From: an uncultured Lachnospiraceae bacterium
GTDB lineage: Bacteria > Bacillota > Clostridia > Lachnospirales > Lachnospiraceae
Direction of reading: 5' to 3'
Length of the DNA stretch: 64,000 nucleotides
Assembly: GCA_934343915.1 (NCBI GenBank)
Contig: CAKRIL010000007.1
Coordinates: 1-64,000 of the forward strand
Part shown: positions 55,801-62,805 of the stretch, piece by piece
Numbering within the stretch: the stretch's first letter is position 1
Layout: every line of letters starts with the position of its first letter
The notes under the pieces: model-generated
What the model saw: only the letters and a program-made list of their open reading frames with translations
Told to the model about the DNA's origin: nothing
Databases searched by the model: none
Made by a program: the position numbers and the translations under genes

Positions 55801-56405
55801 TCATCGCCCCACAGCTCTATTCTGTAAGGTGTCTCCTCCGTAAACGGGAAAACGTCGATAATTCCGCCTCTGACCGCGAACTGTCCGGCACTCTCCGCCT
55901 GTGCGCACCGTTCATAGCCGAGCTTAACAAGCTTCTTCTCATACGCCGTCAGATTGACTTCATCACCAACCGCAAGCGTCATGATATTGTTCTCAATATA
56001 TTCGAGCGGAAGCAGCTTATCAAGACAGCCGTCAATCGTCGTGACGACGGTCAGCCTCGCATCCTCCCCTGCCTTCTTATTCTCCGTAATATGCTTTATC
56101 GCGTCTATTCTCTCTTTTACAATGAGATTTCCATGTATATCCGCATTATAGAAAATAAAATCCTTCGCAGGGTAGTACACGACATCCTTATCAAAGAACC
56201 GGTACTCCTCATACAACTGTCTCGCGCGTGTCTCATTGTGCGTGATTATAAGCCTCACCTTACTGTCGCACACGCCAAAAACAAGGTGCGCCTTCTGCTG
56301 CTCGACACACCCTGTCACAAGGACAGCCTTACCTGCCTTATTCAAATCTCTCTTCATATCCTCAAAGACCGCGAGGTGCTTTAACGGATATACAAAACTG
56401 TTCAT
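52836..56405 (-). CDS. mfd: Transcription-repair coupling factor Mfd
   Basis: An 1189-residue Mfd with the full domain set. A UvrB-like N-terminal region comes first. Next is the CarD-like RNA polymerase interaction domain (ELSIGDYVVHENHGMGIYRG), then RecG-type helicase motifs: Walker A LLCGDVGFGKTEVAMRAAFK and the DEEQ box LMIIDEEQRFGVTHK. The SATPIPRT motif, TIIETGLDIPNTNTIIIHDA and the C-terminal TRCF domain follow. It removes stalled RNA polymerase and recruits UvrA. AAGGA precedes the ATG at 56405. As in Bacillus it follows pth, but here a 297-bp foldback element lies between them. Confidence 0.97.
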   Translation of the reverse strand: MNSFVYPLKHLAVFEDMKRDLNKAGKAVLVTGCVEQQKAHLVFGVCDSKVRLIITHNETRARQLYEEYRFFDKDVVYYPAKDFIFYNADIHGNLIVKERIDAIKHITENKKAGEDARLTVVTTIDGCLDKLLPLEYIENNIMTLAVGDEVNLTAYEKKLVKLGYERCAQAESAGQFAVRGGIIDVFPFTEETPYRIELWGDEIDSIRSYDAQSQRSIENVDGISLYPATELIFSSGEIFAALKKIKADTQKQAELFERDKKLTEAARIRNKYAELEERLMLDPEGVNGSMGIESFIGYLAEKTVSFAEYFDAENTTFVLDEPGRIAERLKAVQYEFGESMSHRLEKGDILPEQTNVLYDVSYLYSKLYKGGLLALSVLDTRAEGLSIGGRYDIGAKGISSYNNSFETLVSDVRRYKKEGYVTILASSSRMRAERLAADLRENDITAFFSDRYDRELLAGEVMTVFGNLSKGFEYPQIKFVIIAESDIFTQDKKKKRAKVKNYEGKSISDFAELSIGDYVVHENHGMGIYRGIEKVVVDKVEKDYIKIEYSGGSNLYVLATQLDSIQKFSGPDGHKPKLNKLGTAEWSKTKSKVKTAVAGIAKELVELYAIRQNRQGYKFGPDTVWQQEFEEMFPYEETDDQLTAIAETKQDMESTKIMDRLLCGDVGFGKTEVAMRAAFKAVCDGKQVVYLVPTTILAQQHYNSFVQRMQSFGVRVELLSRFCTPTQVKNTLEGLKNGLVDVVIGTHRVLSKDVKFKDLGLMIIDEEQRFGVTHKEKIKQLKSDLDVLTLSATPIPRTLHMSLVGIRDMSVLTEAPVDRMPIQTFVTEYDEELIREAVTRELSRGGQVYYVYNMVKGIEDVAAKISAIVPDANVAYAHGQMHERQLEKIMFDFINGDIDILVSTTIIETGLDIPNTNTIIIHDADRFGLSQLYQLRGRVGRSNRTAYAFLLYKRDRMLREEAEKRLSAIREFTELGSGFKIAMKDLEIRGAGNVLGDEQHGHMAAVGYDLYCKMLNEAVLTLRGYKKIEDEFETNVDLPVDAFIPATYIKSEAQKLDIYKRIAAITTKEELVDMQDELTDRFGDMPKTAISLMRVAFIKSNAHLADIIEIKGSQTQIIIRLYPQARVDVNKIPPFVKKYDGRVQFKVEAVPYFRYTPARDELKTTDKYLDTVSELVQGIRTLRLDDADE

Positions 56406-56440
56406 GTGGGAATCCTTTCTCATCTCTCATTTATAACCTG

Positions 56441-56737
56441 TTATGGTGTCCAAACAGGCTGGTTTTTAGTATATAGCAAGTTGTATTTATGCATATCAGC
56501 TCCGTTGTACGAAGCAAGGTGTTCTAAGGACTCTGTGGATATATCTCCTATACTTCCGCCACCGAAGCAAAGCATACCTCCTTGTATGCATTGCTTCTAA
56601 GCCGGCATCCATGCCGTCTTTGGCTGTACTGAAAACAGCGTCCTAAGAACAACTATGCTTATCCCAAAAGTCGTGATATGCATAAATACAACATAATTTA
56701 ACATTATGAAATTTTACCCCCTGTTTGGACACCATAA
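56441..56737 (+). repeat. Family II foldback element, copy 3
   Basis: A 297-bp element filling the 391-bp gap between mfd and pth. An outer perfect 17-bp inverted repeat (TTATGGTGTCCAAACAG) encloses an unpaired collar and an inner 19-bp arm ending in TTGTATTTATGCATATCA. The core ends are GCATATCAGCTCCGTTGTAC and CCAAAAGTCGTGATATGC. Inner hairpins include GAAGCAAAGCATAC and GACGGCATGG-type stems. The remaining bases before pth hold nothing recognisable. Confidence 0.86.
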
Positions 56738-56796
56738 CCCATTTAATTCTTTACAACAATTAAGTGTCCAAGGTCAACCTCTTCAGATTGTCCAAA

Positions 56797-57357
56797 TCAT
56801 CCGTTATATTTATTCATCGCCGCTTCGCAGCCCTCGTTCATGATGGTCACGATTGCTGCGGCGGCAGTCTTAAAGTGGCTCTTTGCGAGCTCCTCGTCCT
56901 CCTTGGTGAAGCGTCCAAGGACGTGGTTTACGAGGTCGCCGCCCTTCGGCTTGTCTCCCACGCCGAACTTTACGCGCGCGAACTCCTCAGTTCCGAGCTG
57001 TGCTATGATATTCTTGATTCCGTTGTGTCCACCCGCGCTTCCCTTCGGGCGCACGCGGAGCTTGCCTACATCAAGGCTTATATCGTCATAAACCACAATA
57101 AAGTGGTCAACGCTCTCCTTATAATAGTCCATGACCTCTCTCACGCACTCGCCGCTCAGATTCATGAAGGTCTGCGGCTTGACAAGCACCACCTTCTGAC
57201 CTTCTATCACACCTTTTCCGATAAGCCCCTTGTGCTTTTTCTCGCTTATGCTTATATTATATTCCTCCGCCAGCTCATCGATTACACGAAAGCCTATGTT
57301 ATGACGGGTGAGCTCATACTCGCTCCCCGGATTTCCGAGTCCTGCTATTATATACAT
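56797..57357 (-). CDS. pth: Peptidyl-tRNA hydrolase
   Basis: A 186-residue Pth: MYIIAGLGNPGSEYELTRHN with the catalytic His in TRHNIGF, KPQTFMNLSGECV with the conserved Asn, VVYDDISLDVGKLRVRPKGS with the catalytic Asp, and AGGHNGIKNII. It frees tRNA from prematurely released peptidyl-tRNA. AGGAG lies about 12 bases before the ATG. It is enclosed by two family II elements in opposite orientation (copies 3 and 4). Confidence 0.97.
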   Translation of the reverse strand: MYIIAGLGNPGSEYELTRHNIGFRVIDELAEEYNISISEKKHKGLIGKGVIEGQKVVLVKPQTFMNLSGECVREVMDYYKESVDHFIVVYDDISLDVGKLRVRPKGSAGGHNGIKNIIAQLGTEEFARVKFGVGDKPKGGDLVNHVLGRFTKEDEELAKSHFKTAAAAIVTIMNEGCEAAMNKYNG

Positions 57358-57466
57358 ATCTTTTTTCCACTCCTGTTATTTATATACTTTGTCTTTTTAT
57401 AACTTATTTAATCTGTAATTTTTTAATTGTATTTGCACCTATTATGCCAATAATAACCATTGATAT

Positions 57467-57753
57467 AGAAGTCAAAACAGGTTCTATCCCCTGCTGTGTA
57501 TGATGTGTAAGATTCATGCATATCACGACTTTTGGAAGAAGCTTAGATGTTCTTAGAACTCTGTACACCTCACAGCCATTTCCGACAAGGATGTCGGAAA
57601 AGCTGCAATGCAGGCACGGATGACTGCTTTGCAGCGATGGCTGACGCTGTAAATAACCATATCAGAGTTCTTAGAACATCTTGCTTCGCACAACGGAGCT
57701 GATATGTATGAATCTTACACATCATACACACGCCTTCACCTGTTTTGACTTCT
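57467..57753 (-). repeat. Family II foldback element, copy 4
   Basis: A 287-bp element in reverse orientation. An outer 15-bp inverted repeat (AGAAGTCAAAACAGG/CCTGTTTTGACTTCT) encloses inner arms of about 31 bp (TGTGTATGATGTGTAAGATT onward). Inside, AGATGTTCTTAGAACTCTG pairs with CAGAGTTCTTAGAACATCT, and TTCCGACA/TGTCGGAA forms a branch hairpin. The right end reaches within 9 bp of the PAP2 stop codon. The gap of 405 bp to pth holds nothing else recognisable. Confidence 0.86.
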
Positions 57754-57762
57754 GCGTCATGA

Positions 57763-58359
57763 CTACCATCCGATAAAATGTATCGCAATCGGCATCACCA
57801 CAAGCCCTATCGCCGTACCCGATATTATACCGAAGAGCACGTCCGACGGAAAGTGGACGTACAGATATATCCTCGAGAACGCAATGAGTGACGCCCATGT
57901 CAGGGCAGCCACACCCCACCACGGGTTCATATGAAATATCACGACAACACACGCAAATGACGACGCCGAGTGTCCCGACGGAAGTGATGAGCCGAGCGGC
58001 CGTCTGATGAGCAGGTCAACCGTCTCGTCGAGGTCACATGGTCTGTCCTTCGTAAAAAGTCCCTTTATGATGAAATTCGCTATAAAAGCGACCGCCGCAA
58101 TCACGCAGATAAGCACCATCGCCTGCTGGTGCATCTTTTTTACAATATAAAGATACAGTGCCGCAAAAAGCCACACCATTCCGCCGTTTCCGGACTTGGT
58201 AATGAGAATCATAATCTTATCGAGCCTGTCCGTGCGGAGTTGCTGCACCTTGGCAATCATGCGGTCATCTATGCCTCTCCTTAGTTCCTTCTGTTTTTTG
58301 AATTCTTCCTCCCAGTCGAGCCCCTTGTAATGCTCTCTGGTCTTTCTAAGCACTGACAT
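57763..58359 (-). CDS. PAP2-family membrane phosphatase
   Basis: A 198-residue protein with five to six TM helices and the three phosphatase motifs: KDRP in LFTKDRPCDLDE, PSGH in SSLPSGHSAS, and SRxxxxxHxxxD in FSRIYLYVHFPSDVLFG. The family dephosphorylates undecaprenyl pyrophosphate or lipid phosphates at the membrane. A role in recycling the lipid carrier used by wall and capsule synthesis is plausible. AAAGGAG precedes the ATG. A family I element lies upstream and a family II element abuts the 3' end. Confidence 0.9.
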   Translation of the reverse strand: MSVLRKTREHYKGLDWEEEFKKQKELRRGIDDRMIAKVQQLRTDRLDKIMILITKSGNGGMVWLFAALYLYIVKKMHQQAMVLICVIAAVAFIANFIIKGLFTKDRPCDLDETVDLLIRRPLGSSLPSGHSASSFACVVVIFHMNPWWGVAALTWASLIAFSRIYLYVHFPSDVLFGIISGTAIGLVVMPIAIHFIGW

Positions 58360-58402
58360 ACCGTGCTCCTTTCAAATCATTCTTTTTTTAGGATTTAGGT
58401 GT

Positions 58403-58596
58403 TTGCGAAACGCAATTTTTACGATAAACAGCTTCGGATTCAACTTATACGCTCCGAACCTTTTCAAATGCGCCGGTGCTTATCAGCTGTATTTTAGCTG
58501 CTTACGCACCGCTGCGTATTTGAATGAGTGGGAACGCGTTCGGAAGTGTATAAGCTGAACCCGAAGCGTTCACCTTCAATAATATGAGTTTCGCAA
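58403..58596 (+). repeat. Family I foldback element, copy C
   Basis: A 194-bp element in the 423-bp gap between the divergent PAP2 and CNNM/CorC genes. Ends are TTGCGAAAC and GTTTCGCAA. Arms CTTCGG-TTCA-CTTATAC and GTATAAG-TGAA-CCGAAG pair despite sharing almost nothing with copies A, B and D. The tip is GGTGC-TTATC-AGCT-GTATTTT-AGCT-GCTTAC-GCACC, and the tetraloop hairpin is GTG-GGAA-CGC. Confidence 0.85.
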
Positions 58597-58686
58597 TCAT
58601 TCTTTCTGACTTAAAATTGTACCACATCTTTTTATCCCGCACAACCCGAACACGCCTATTCACTCCTGTCTTTTCCAATATTTTCC

Positions 58687-58715
58687 TTGCAGAGTACACT
58701 TTCATCATGTATAAT
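58687..58715 (+). promoter_or_regulatory. Promoter of the CNNM/CorC gene
   Basis: TTGCAG is followed after exactly 17 bp by a perfect TATAAT, 67 bp before the start codon. Confidence 0.78.
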
Positions 58716-58782
58716 AGCTTCAAATCGAGTCTATTTCATGCAGACGCGATTATTAAATAATCAAAAAGGAGTGATTTTTTTA

Positions 58783-60066
58783 ATGGCCCCCGGGGACATA
58801 GTACAAGTTTTATTTGTTATCATTTTATTAATGCTCTCTGCATTTTTCTCATCCGCAGAGACAGCTCTTACGACGGTGAGCCGCGTGAGAATGCGTACAC
58901 TTGCCGAGGACGGCAGCAAGAAGGCTCAGAGAGTTCTTGACATAACCGACAACAAGGCTAAGATGTTATCCGCCATACTTATCGGCAACAACGTGGTCAA
59001 CCTCTCAGCTTCCTCACTTTTGACAACACTTGCAGCCAAGCTTTTCGGTTCGCAGTGGATTGCACTTTCAACCGGTGTACTGACATTCTTAATACTTATT
59101 TTCGGCGAGATTTCACCTAAGACCTTCTCCACCTTTAAGGCAGAGAAGATTTCGCTCGCATACAGCGGAATCATATCCGGACTCATGTGGATACTTACAC
59201 CTGTAATTTTCATAGTCAATAAGTTTGCAATGGGCTTTTTGTTTTTACTTGGTGTCGATTCGCGTGAGAAGGGACAGTCCTTTACCGAGGATGAGCTTCG
59301 TACAATCGTTGACGTAAGCCATGAAGAAGGCGTGCTTGAGCATGAAGAGCATGAGATGATTAACAATGTGTTTGATTTCGGTAACTCAAGGGCAAGAGAT
59401 GTCATGATTCAGAGAATTGACATGACCTGTGCCTCAATAGACAGCACATACGACGAAATTATTGATATATTCCGCGCAGAGAAGTACACAAGACTTCCGA
59501 TTTACAAGGATTCCATTGATAATGTTATCGGTATTATCAATGTAAAGGATCTTCTTCTCTACTCGCCGGGTGATGATTTCCATGTATCTGAGATTTTGCG
59601 TGAACCGTACTATACTTATGAGTTCAAGAAGACATCCGAACTCATGGAGGAATTAAAAAAGACCTCTAATAACATAACCATCGTTCTTGACGAATACGGC
59701 TCAACAGTCGGTATGATTACCCTCGAAGACCTTCTCGAGGAGATTGTCGGTGAAATCAGAGATGAGTACGACGAGGACGAGGAGGACTGCATCACAAAGA
59801 TTAACGACAATGAATACCAGCTCAATGGTATGACCAAGCTTGATGACCTTAATGAGCTTCTCGATTCCGATTACGAATCAGAGGATTACGATTCGGTCAG
59901 CGGTCTTGTGATTGATAAGCTTGAACGTCTGCCGCACGACGGTGACGAAGTTATTCTGGGCAATGCCCGCATTGTGGTCGACCACACAGAGAAGAACCGC
60001 ATTGACAAGATGCATCTGTACATTACTCCGCACGACGACAATGCAGACAATGAACAGGATAAATAA
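58783..60066 (+). CDS. CNNM/CorC-family transporter-like protein (DUF21, CBS, CorC_HlyC)
   Basis: A 427-residue protein. A DUF21 membrane domain (SAFFSSAETALTTVSRVRM; later FGEISPKTFSTFKAEKI) has about four helices. A CBS pair follows (RDVMIQRIDMTCASI; YTRLPIYKDSIDNVIGIINV), then VLDEYGSTVGMITLEDLLEE and a C-terminal CorC_HlyC domain. Homologues export magnesium or sodium or affect metal resistance; the old name is haemolysin TlyC. AAAGGAG about 11 bases upstream marks the ATG at 58783, removing 32 codons. mscL follows after 32 bp and is probably co-transcribed. Confidence 0.92.
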   Translation: MAPGDIVQVLFVIILLMLSAFFSSAETALTTVSRVRMRTLAEDGSKKAQRVLDITDNKAKMLSAILIGNNVVNLSASSLLTTLAAKLFGSQWIALSTGVLTFLILIFGEISPKTFSTFKAEKISLAYSGIISGLMWILTPVIFIVNKFAMGFLFLLGVDSREKGQSFTEDELRTIVDVSHEEGVLEHEEHEMINNVFDFGNSRARDVMIQRIDMTCASIDSTYDEIIDIFRAEKYTRLPIYKDSIDNVIGIINVKDLLLYSPGDDFHVSEILREPYYTYEFKKTSELMEELKKTSNNITIVLDEYGSTVGMITLEDLLEEIVGEIRDEYDEDEEDCITKINDNEYQLNGMTKLDDLNELLDSDYESEDYDSVSGLVIDKLERLPHDGDEVILGNARIVVDHTEKNRIDKMHLYITPHDDNADNEQDK

Positions 60067-60098
60067 ATATAAATAAAATAATTACGGAGGAAAATGAA

Positions 60099-60494
60099 GT
60101 GTTAAAGGAATTCAAAAAATTCATCTCCCGCGGCAATGTTCTCGACATGGCTGTCGGTATCATCATGGGTAGTGCTTTTACCGCCATCGTTACATCTCTT
60201 GTCAACGATATATTGACACCTCTTATCGGGCTCATCATAGGCGGTATTGATTTCAGTGCTCTGTCCATCACAATCGGAAGTGCTTCTATTGCCTACGGTT
60301 CATTTATTCAGGCAGTCATCAACTTCCTGCTTGTTGCTCTTTCCCTGTTCCTTATTGTGAAGGGAATCAACAAGTTCCATGTCAAGAAGGAAGAGAAGCC
60401 TGCTGCTCCTGCAACCAAAGAATGCCCTCTGTGCTATTCAACAATCAATATCAAGGCAACAAAGTGTCCTCACTGCACAGGCGATATCAAGTAA
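60099..60494 (+). CDS. mscL: Large-conductance mechanosensitive channel with zinc-ribbon tail
   Basis: A 131-residue MscL. The amphipathic N-terminus MLKEFKKFISRGNVLDMAVG, pore helix IIMGSAFTAIVTSLVNDILT and second helix FIQAVINFLLVALSLFLIVK are standard. The usual C-terminal helical bundle is replaced by a zinc ribbon (CPLCYSTINIKATKCPHC). MscL opens under membrane tension to release solutes in hypo-osmotic shock. It starts at GTG with GGAGG eight bases upstream. The terminator at 60548 follows. Confidence 0.95.
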   Translation: MLKEFKKFISRGNVLDMAVGIIMGSAFTAIVTSLVNDILTPLIGLIIGGIDFSALSITIGSASIAYGSFIQAVINFLLVALSLFLIVKGINKFHVKKEEKPAAPATKECPLCYSTINIKATKCPHCTGDIK

Positions 60495-60547
60495 GTAATT
60501 ATTTATTTTAAATTTACCGAAAAGCAATTTTCCGCAGGTTAAAAATT

Positions 60548-60597
60548 AAGGCTGACACATCGGTTATTCATTGAATTCCGGCGTGTCAGCCTTTTTA
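60548..60597. terminator. Bidirectional terminator between mscL and hflC
   Basis: AAGGCTGACAC pairs with GTGTCAGCCTT around a loop with an inner CGG/CCG pairing, followed by TTTTTAT on the plus strand and A/T-rich sequence on the other side. It separates the convergent genes. Confidence 0.82.
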
Positions 60598-60604
60598 TGT
60601 TATT

Positions 60605-61477
60605 TTATTTCTCCCACCCATTAAATATCTGTGCAATCGGTGAATCTGCCGACAACACTACTGTCTTGTTACTGCCTACCATTGATGCCTTAAGTGCATC
60701 AAGGCTTCTGACAAATTCATAGAATTCGGTTCTTGACTCATCCCCGTAAGCCTCGGCAAGTATTCTCATGTATTCAGCCTCCCCTTCTGCCACAAGAATC
60801 TCCGCCTGCATCTCTGCCTCCGAGAGCATCAAAGTCACTTCCTTATCCGTTGTATTTCTAATAACCTGTGCCTCTGCCTGACCTTCAGCAGTATATGTAG
60901 CTGCAATATTATCACGCTCTGAAATCATTCTCTCATACACCGCAGTCTTGTTATCGCTCGGAAGGTCAAGTCTCTTATTCTCAACTGTGATAATCTCTAT
61001 TCCGTACTGTGCCATCGTAGCTCCGATATTTTCCTCTATTGATGCTGCAAGCTCTCCGTCCCTCGCCTTTATTACCTCATCCTGTGTCATTGAGCTTATG
61101 GTGTTCTTCGTAGCGTTGAATACCACGGTATCAATACGGCTCTCTGCATTTGCAATGGAACCGTTAAGTGTCTGTGCGAACTTAAGCGGATCTGTTATTC
61201 TCCATAATACATAGCTGTCTGTTATCATTGTCTTTTTATCTGATGTAATAACCTCTGACTCAGCAATATCATAAAGAAGAATTTCCTTAGGAAGCGTATC
61301 CGCTGTCTCTATAAAAGGAATCTTAAAGCATATTCCTGATGTTGTCTGCACCCTGTCTACCTTGCCGAATCTTTTTACCAGCTTGAATTCATCCTGATTG
61401 ACAACCTCTATGGATGAAGCAAGCGTTATCACCGCCAAAATTGCAATAATTATTATGGCTATCTTTGATTTTTTCAT
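60605..61477 (-). CDS. hflC: SPFH-domain protein HflC
   Basis: A 290-residue SPFH/band-7 protein with one N-terminal TM helix (IAIIIIAILAVITLASSIEV). The SPFH domain carries QDEFKLVKRFGKVDRV and YVLWRITDPLKFAQTL, and the C-terminus is a coiled coil with AEGQAEAQVIRNTTDKEV. HflC pairs with HflK in a large membrane cage that encloses FtsH and limits its proteolysis. GGAGAA fits the second ATG (61477), four codons inside the longest frame. It follows hflK by 66 bp and shares its riboswitch-controlled transcript. Confidence 0.92.
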   Translation of the reverse strand: MKKSKIAIIIIAILAVITLASSIEVVNQDEFKLVKRFGKVDRVQTTSGICFKIPFIETADTLPKEILLYDIAESEVITSDKKTMITDSYVLWRITDPLKFAQTLNGSIANAESRIDTVVFNATKNTISSMTQDEVIKARDGELAASIEENIGATMAQYGIEIITVENKRLDLPSDNKTAVYERMISERDNIAATYTAEGQAEAQVIRNTTDKEVTLMLSEAEMQAEILVAEGEAEYMRILAEAYGDESRTEFYEFVRSLDALKASMVGSNKTVVLSADSPIAQIFNGWEK

Positions 61478-61543
61478 ATTATTCTCCATTCTGCCGTCAT
61501 CTGACGGTCAATCGTGATTCCCCGTCCTGCTTACTTGCTGCCT

Positions 61544-62521
61544 TTACTGGTTATCTCCGGTAAATGAATCAAGCGGAAGCACTGACTGCACACCATCCGT
61601 ACCAACGATTATCACCTTGAGGTCAGGAAGGACATCCTCCATCGCCTCGTAGAACATACGAAGCTTGGTAACCGTCGGATTCTTAACGTATTCCTCATAC
61701 ATGGCATTGAATCGTGACACCTGCGCTGTCGCTTCGTTGATACGCTGCTCCTTCTGTGCCTCGGCATTCTTTATAATACCATCCGCCTTAGCCTCGGCAT
61801 CCGGAATCTCCTCATTGCGGTACTTGTTGGCATTGTTAAGAGCCGTCTCCTTGCCCTGCTTAGCTGTCTCTACTGCCTTGAACGCCTCCATAACCTCTGC
61901 CGTAGGCGGCTCAGAATCCTGAATCGTAATGTTCACAAGCATAATACCTAAATCCTGCTCCTCAAGCTTACCTACTATAAGCTGCTTTATGTTGGACTGA
62001 ATCTCGGACTTACCTGTTGTGAGCACGCTGTCAACATTATAGCTTGCAACCACTGAACGAATGCAGCCCTGTGCGATATTCTTCAATATAAGCTCCGGAT
62101 TCTCCGAATTGTACACTGCCTTTACCGGGTCCGTCACCTTATACTCAACAAAGAAATCGACATTGACAAAATTGTAATCCGATGTAATCATAAGCGACTC
62201 ATCCGTATCAAGTACATATCCGTTAGCATCTGTACTGTAACCCATCGTAAATCCGTGAATTGTCGTGTCAACCTTCACTACCTTCTGTATGAACGGAATC
62301 TTAAAATGCAGTCCCGAATCGGTAACCGACTGCGGCTTTCCGAGAGTAATAAGAACCGCCTGCTCCTGCTCATTAATCTGATATGTAGAGTTCATTGCAA
62401 GAATGAAAACCACTATCACTGCGGCTATAATCCACCCGAATTTCTTAAAAAACTTTCCGGATTTCTTTGCCGCTCTCTTAAATTCCTCCTCATCATACAC
62501 AAAATCATTGTTTTTACTCAT
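61544..62521 (-). CDS. hflK: SPFH-domain protein HflK
   Basis: A 325-residue HflK: a basic N-terminus, a TM helix (GWIIAAVIVVFILAMNSTYQ), the SPFH core INEQEQAVLITLGKPQSV, VDFFVEYKVTDPVKAVYN and QGCIRSVVASYNVDSVLT, then an alanine/glutamate-rich helix (AEAQKEQRINEATAQVSRFN). It forms a heteromer with HflC around the FtsH protease. GGAGG precedes the ATG at 62521. Upstream lies a leader of about 280 nt with a yybP-ykoY manganese riboswitch and terminator. Confidence 0.93.
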   Translation of the reverse strand: MSKNNDFVYDEEEFKRAAKKSGKFFKKFGWIIAAVIVVFILAMNSTYQINEQEQAVLITLGKPQSVTDSGLHFKIPFIQKVVKVDTTIHGFTMGYSTDANGYVLDTDESLMITSDYNFVNVDFFVEYKVTDPVKAVYNSENPELILKNIAQGCIRSVVASYNVDSVLTTGKSEIQSNIKQLIVGKLEEQDLGIMLVNITIQDSEPPTAEVMEAFKAVETAKQGKETALNNANKYRNEEIPDAEAKADGIIKNAEAQKEQRINEATAQVSRFNAMYEEYVKNPTVTKLRMFYEAMEDVLPDLKVIIVGTDGVQSVLPLDSFTGDNQ

Positions 62522-62639
62522 ACTTTGCCTCCATCTTCTTCGTGTAATTTCCACTCTGTGCTTTGTGAATGTTATCTACCCAAACGTTCTGTCAATCACC
62601 GTCGTCCTGCTTCATGATATTAACGTTTTTTTGTAATAG

Positions 62640-62655
62640 GAATGAAGTTTCCTAT
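62640..62655 (-). repeat. Second copy of TAATAGGAAACTTC after a terminator
   Basis: Immediately after the riboswitch terminator the minus strand reads TAATAGGAAACTTCATTCC and folds into a small hairpin. It shares its 14-base core with the sequence after the hup terminator near 1055. Confidence 0.4.
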
Positions 62656-62699
62656 TATAAAAAAAGACCTTTGCTACGGAAATCCATAACAAAAGTCTT
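62656..62699 (-). terminator. Riboswitch expression-platform terminator
   Basis: On the minus strand AAGACTTTTGTTATGG pairs with CCGTAGCAAAGGTCTT using G-U wobbles that work only in this orientation, followed by seven U. Its 5' arm contains GACUUUUG, which is also the 3' strand of riboswitch helix P1, so the two structures exclude each other. Confidence 0.88.
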
Positions 62700-62799
62700 G
62701 CTACTCGCTCATAAAGTCCGAATCCATAACCGCGGTAAAATGGATTGTTCTGACGGAAATTATGACACCTCACGATGCCAGCTACTCCCTTTTGGGTAT
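62660..62799 (-). ncRNA. yybP-ykoY manganese riboswitch upstream of hflKC
   Basis: The minus-strand leader reads CAAAAGGGAGUAGC at the 5' side and GUAGCAAGACUUUUG at the 3' side; CAAAAG and CUUUUG form helix P1. Between them a P2 hairpin (GGCAUC-GUGA-GGUGUC) leads into a CCGUCA...CGGAC internal loop closing AAUCCAU/AUGGAUU. The GGGAGUAGC and AGCAAGAC blocks are those of the yybP-ykoY class, whose L1 and L3 loops bind Mn2+. Because P1 and the terminator share a strand, manganese should block termination and switch expression on. The next gene on this strand is hflK. Confidence 0.87.
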
Positions 62800-62805
62800 G
62801 TAGAG

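Noticed and set aside
57570..57788. Open frames encoding similar peptides (AYQLRCTK-like) at 21679-21982, 35691-35966 and 57570-57952.
   Set aside because: They are the family II foldback element read as codons. The shared peptide comes from the conserved element end CAGCTCCGTTGTACGAAGC; there is no ribosome site and the frames run through hairpins.
18506..58596. Foldback elements as ordinary intrinsic terminators.
   Set aside because: They are about 195-290 bp, have conserved ends and internal branches, occur in divergent gaps too and lack consistent U-tracts.
58360..58782. A metal-sensing riboswitch before the CNNM/CorC gene.
   Set aside because: Only a family I element and a consensus promoter are present. 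The leader after the promoter is about 60 nt with no recognisable aptamer or terminator.
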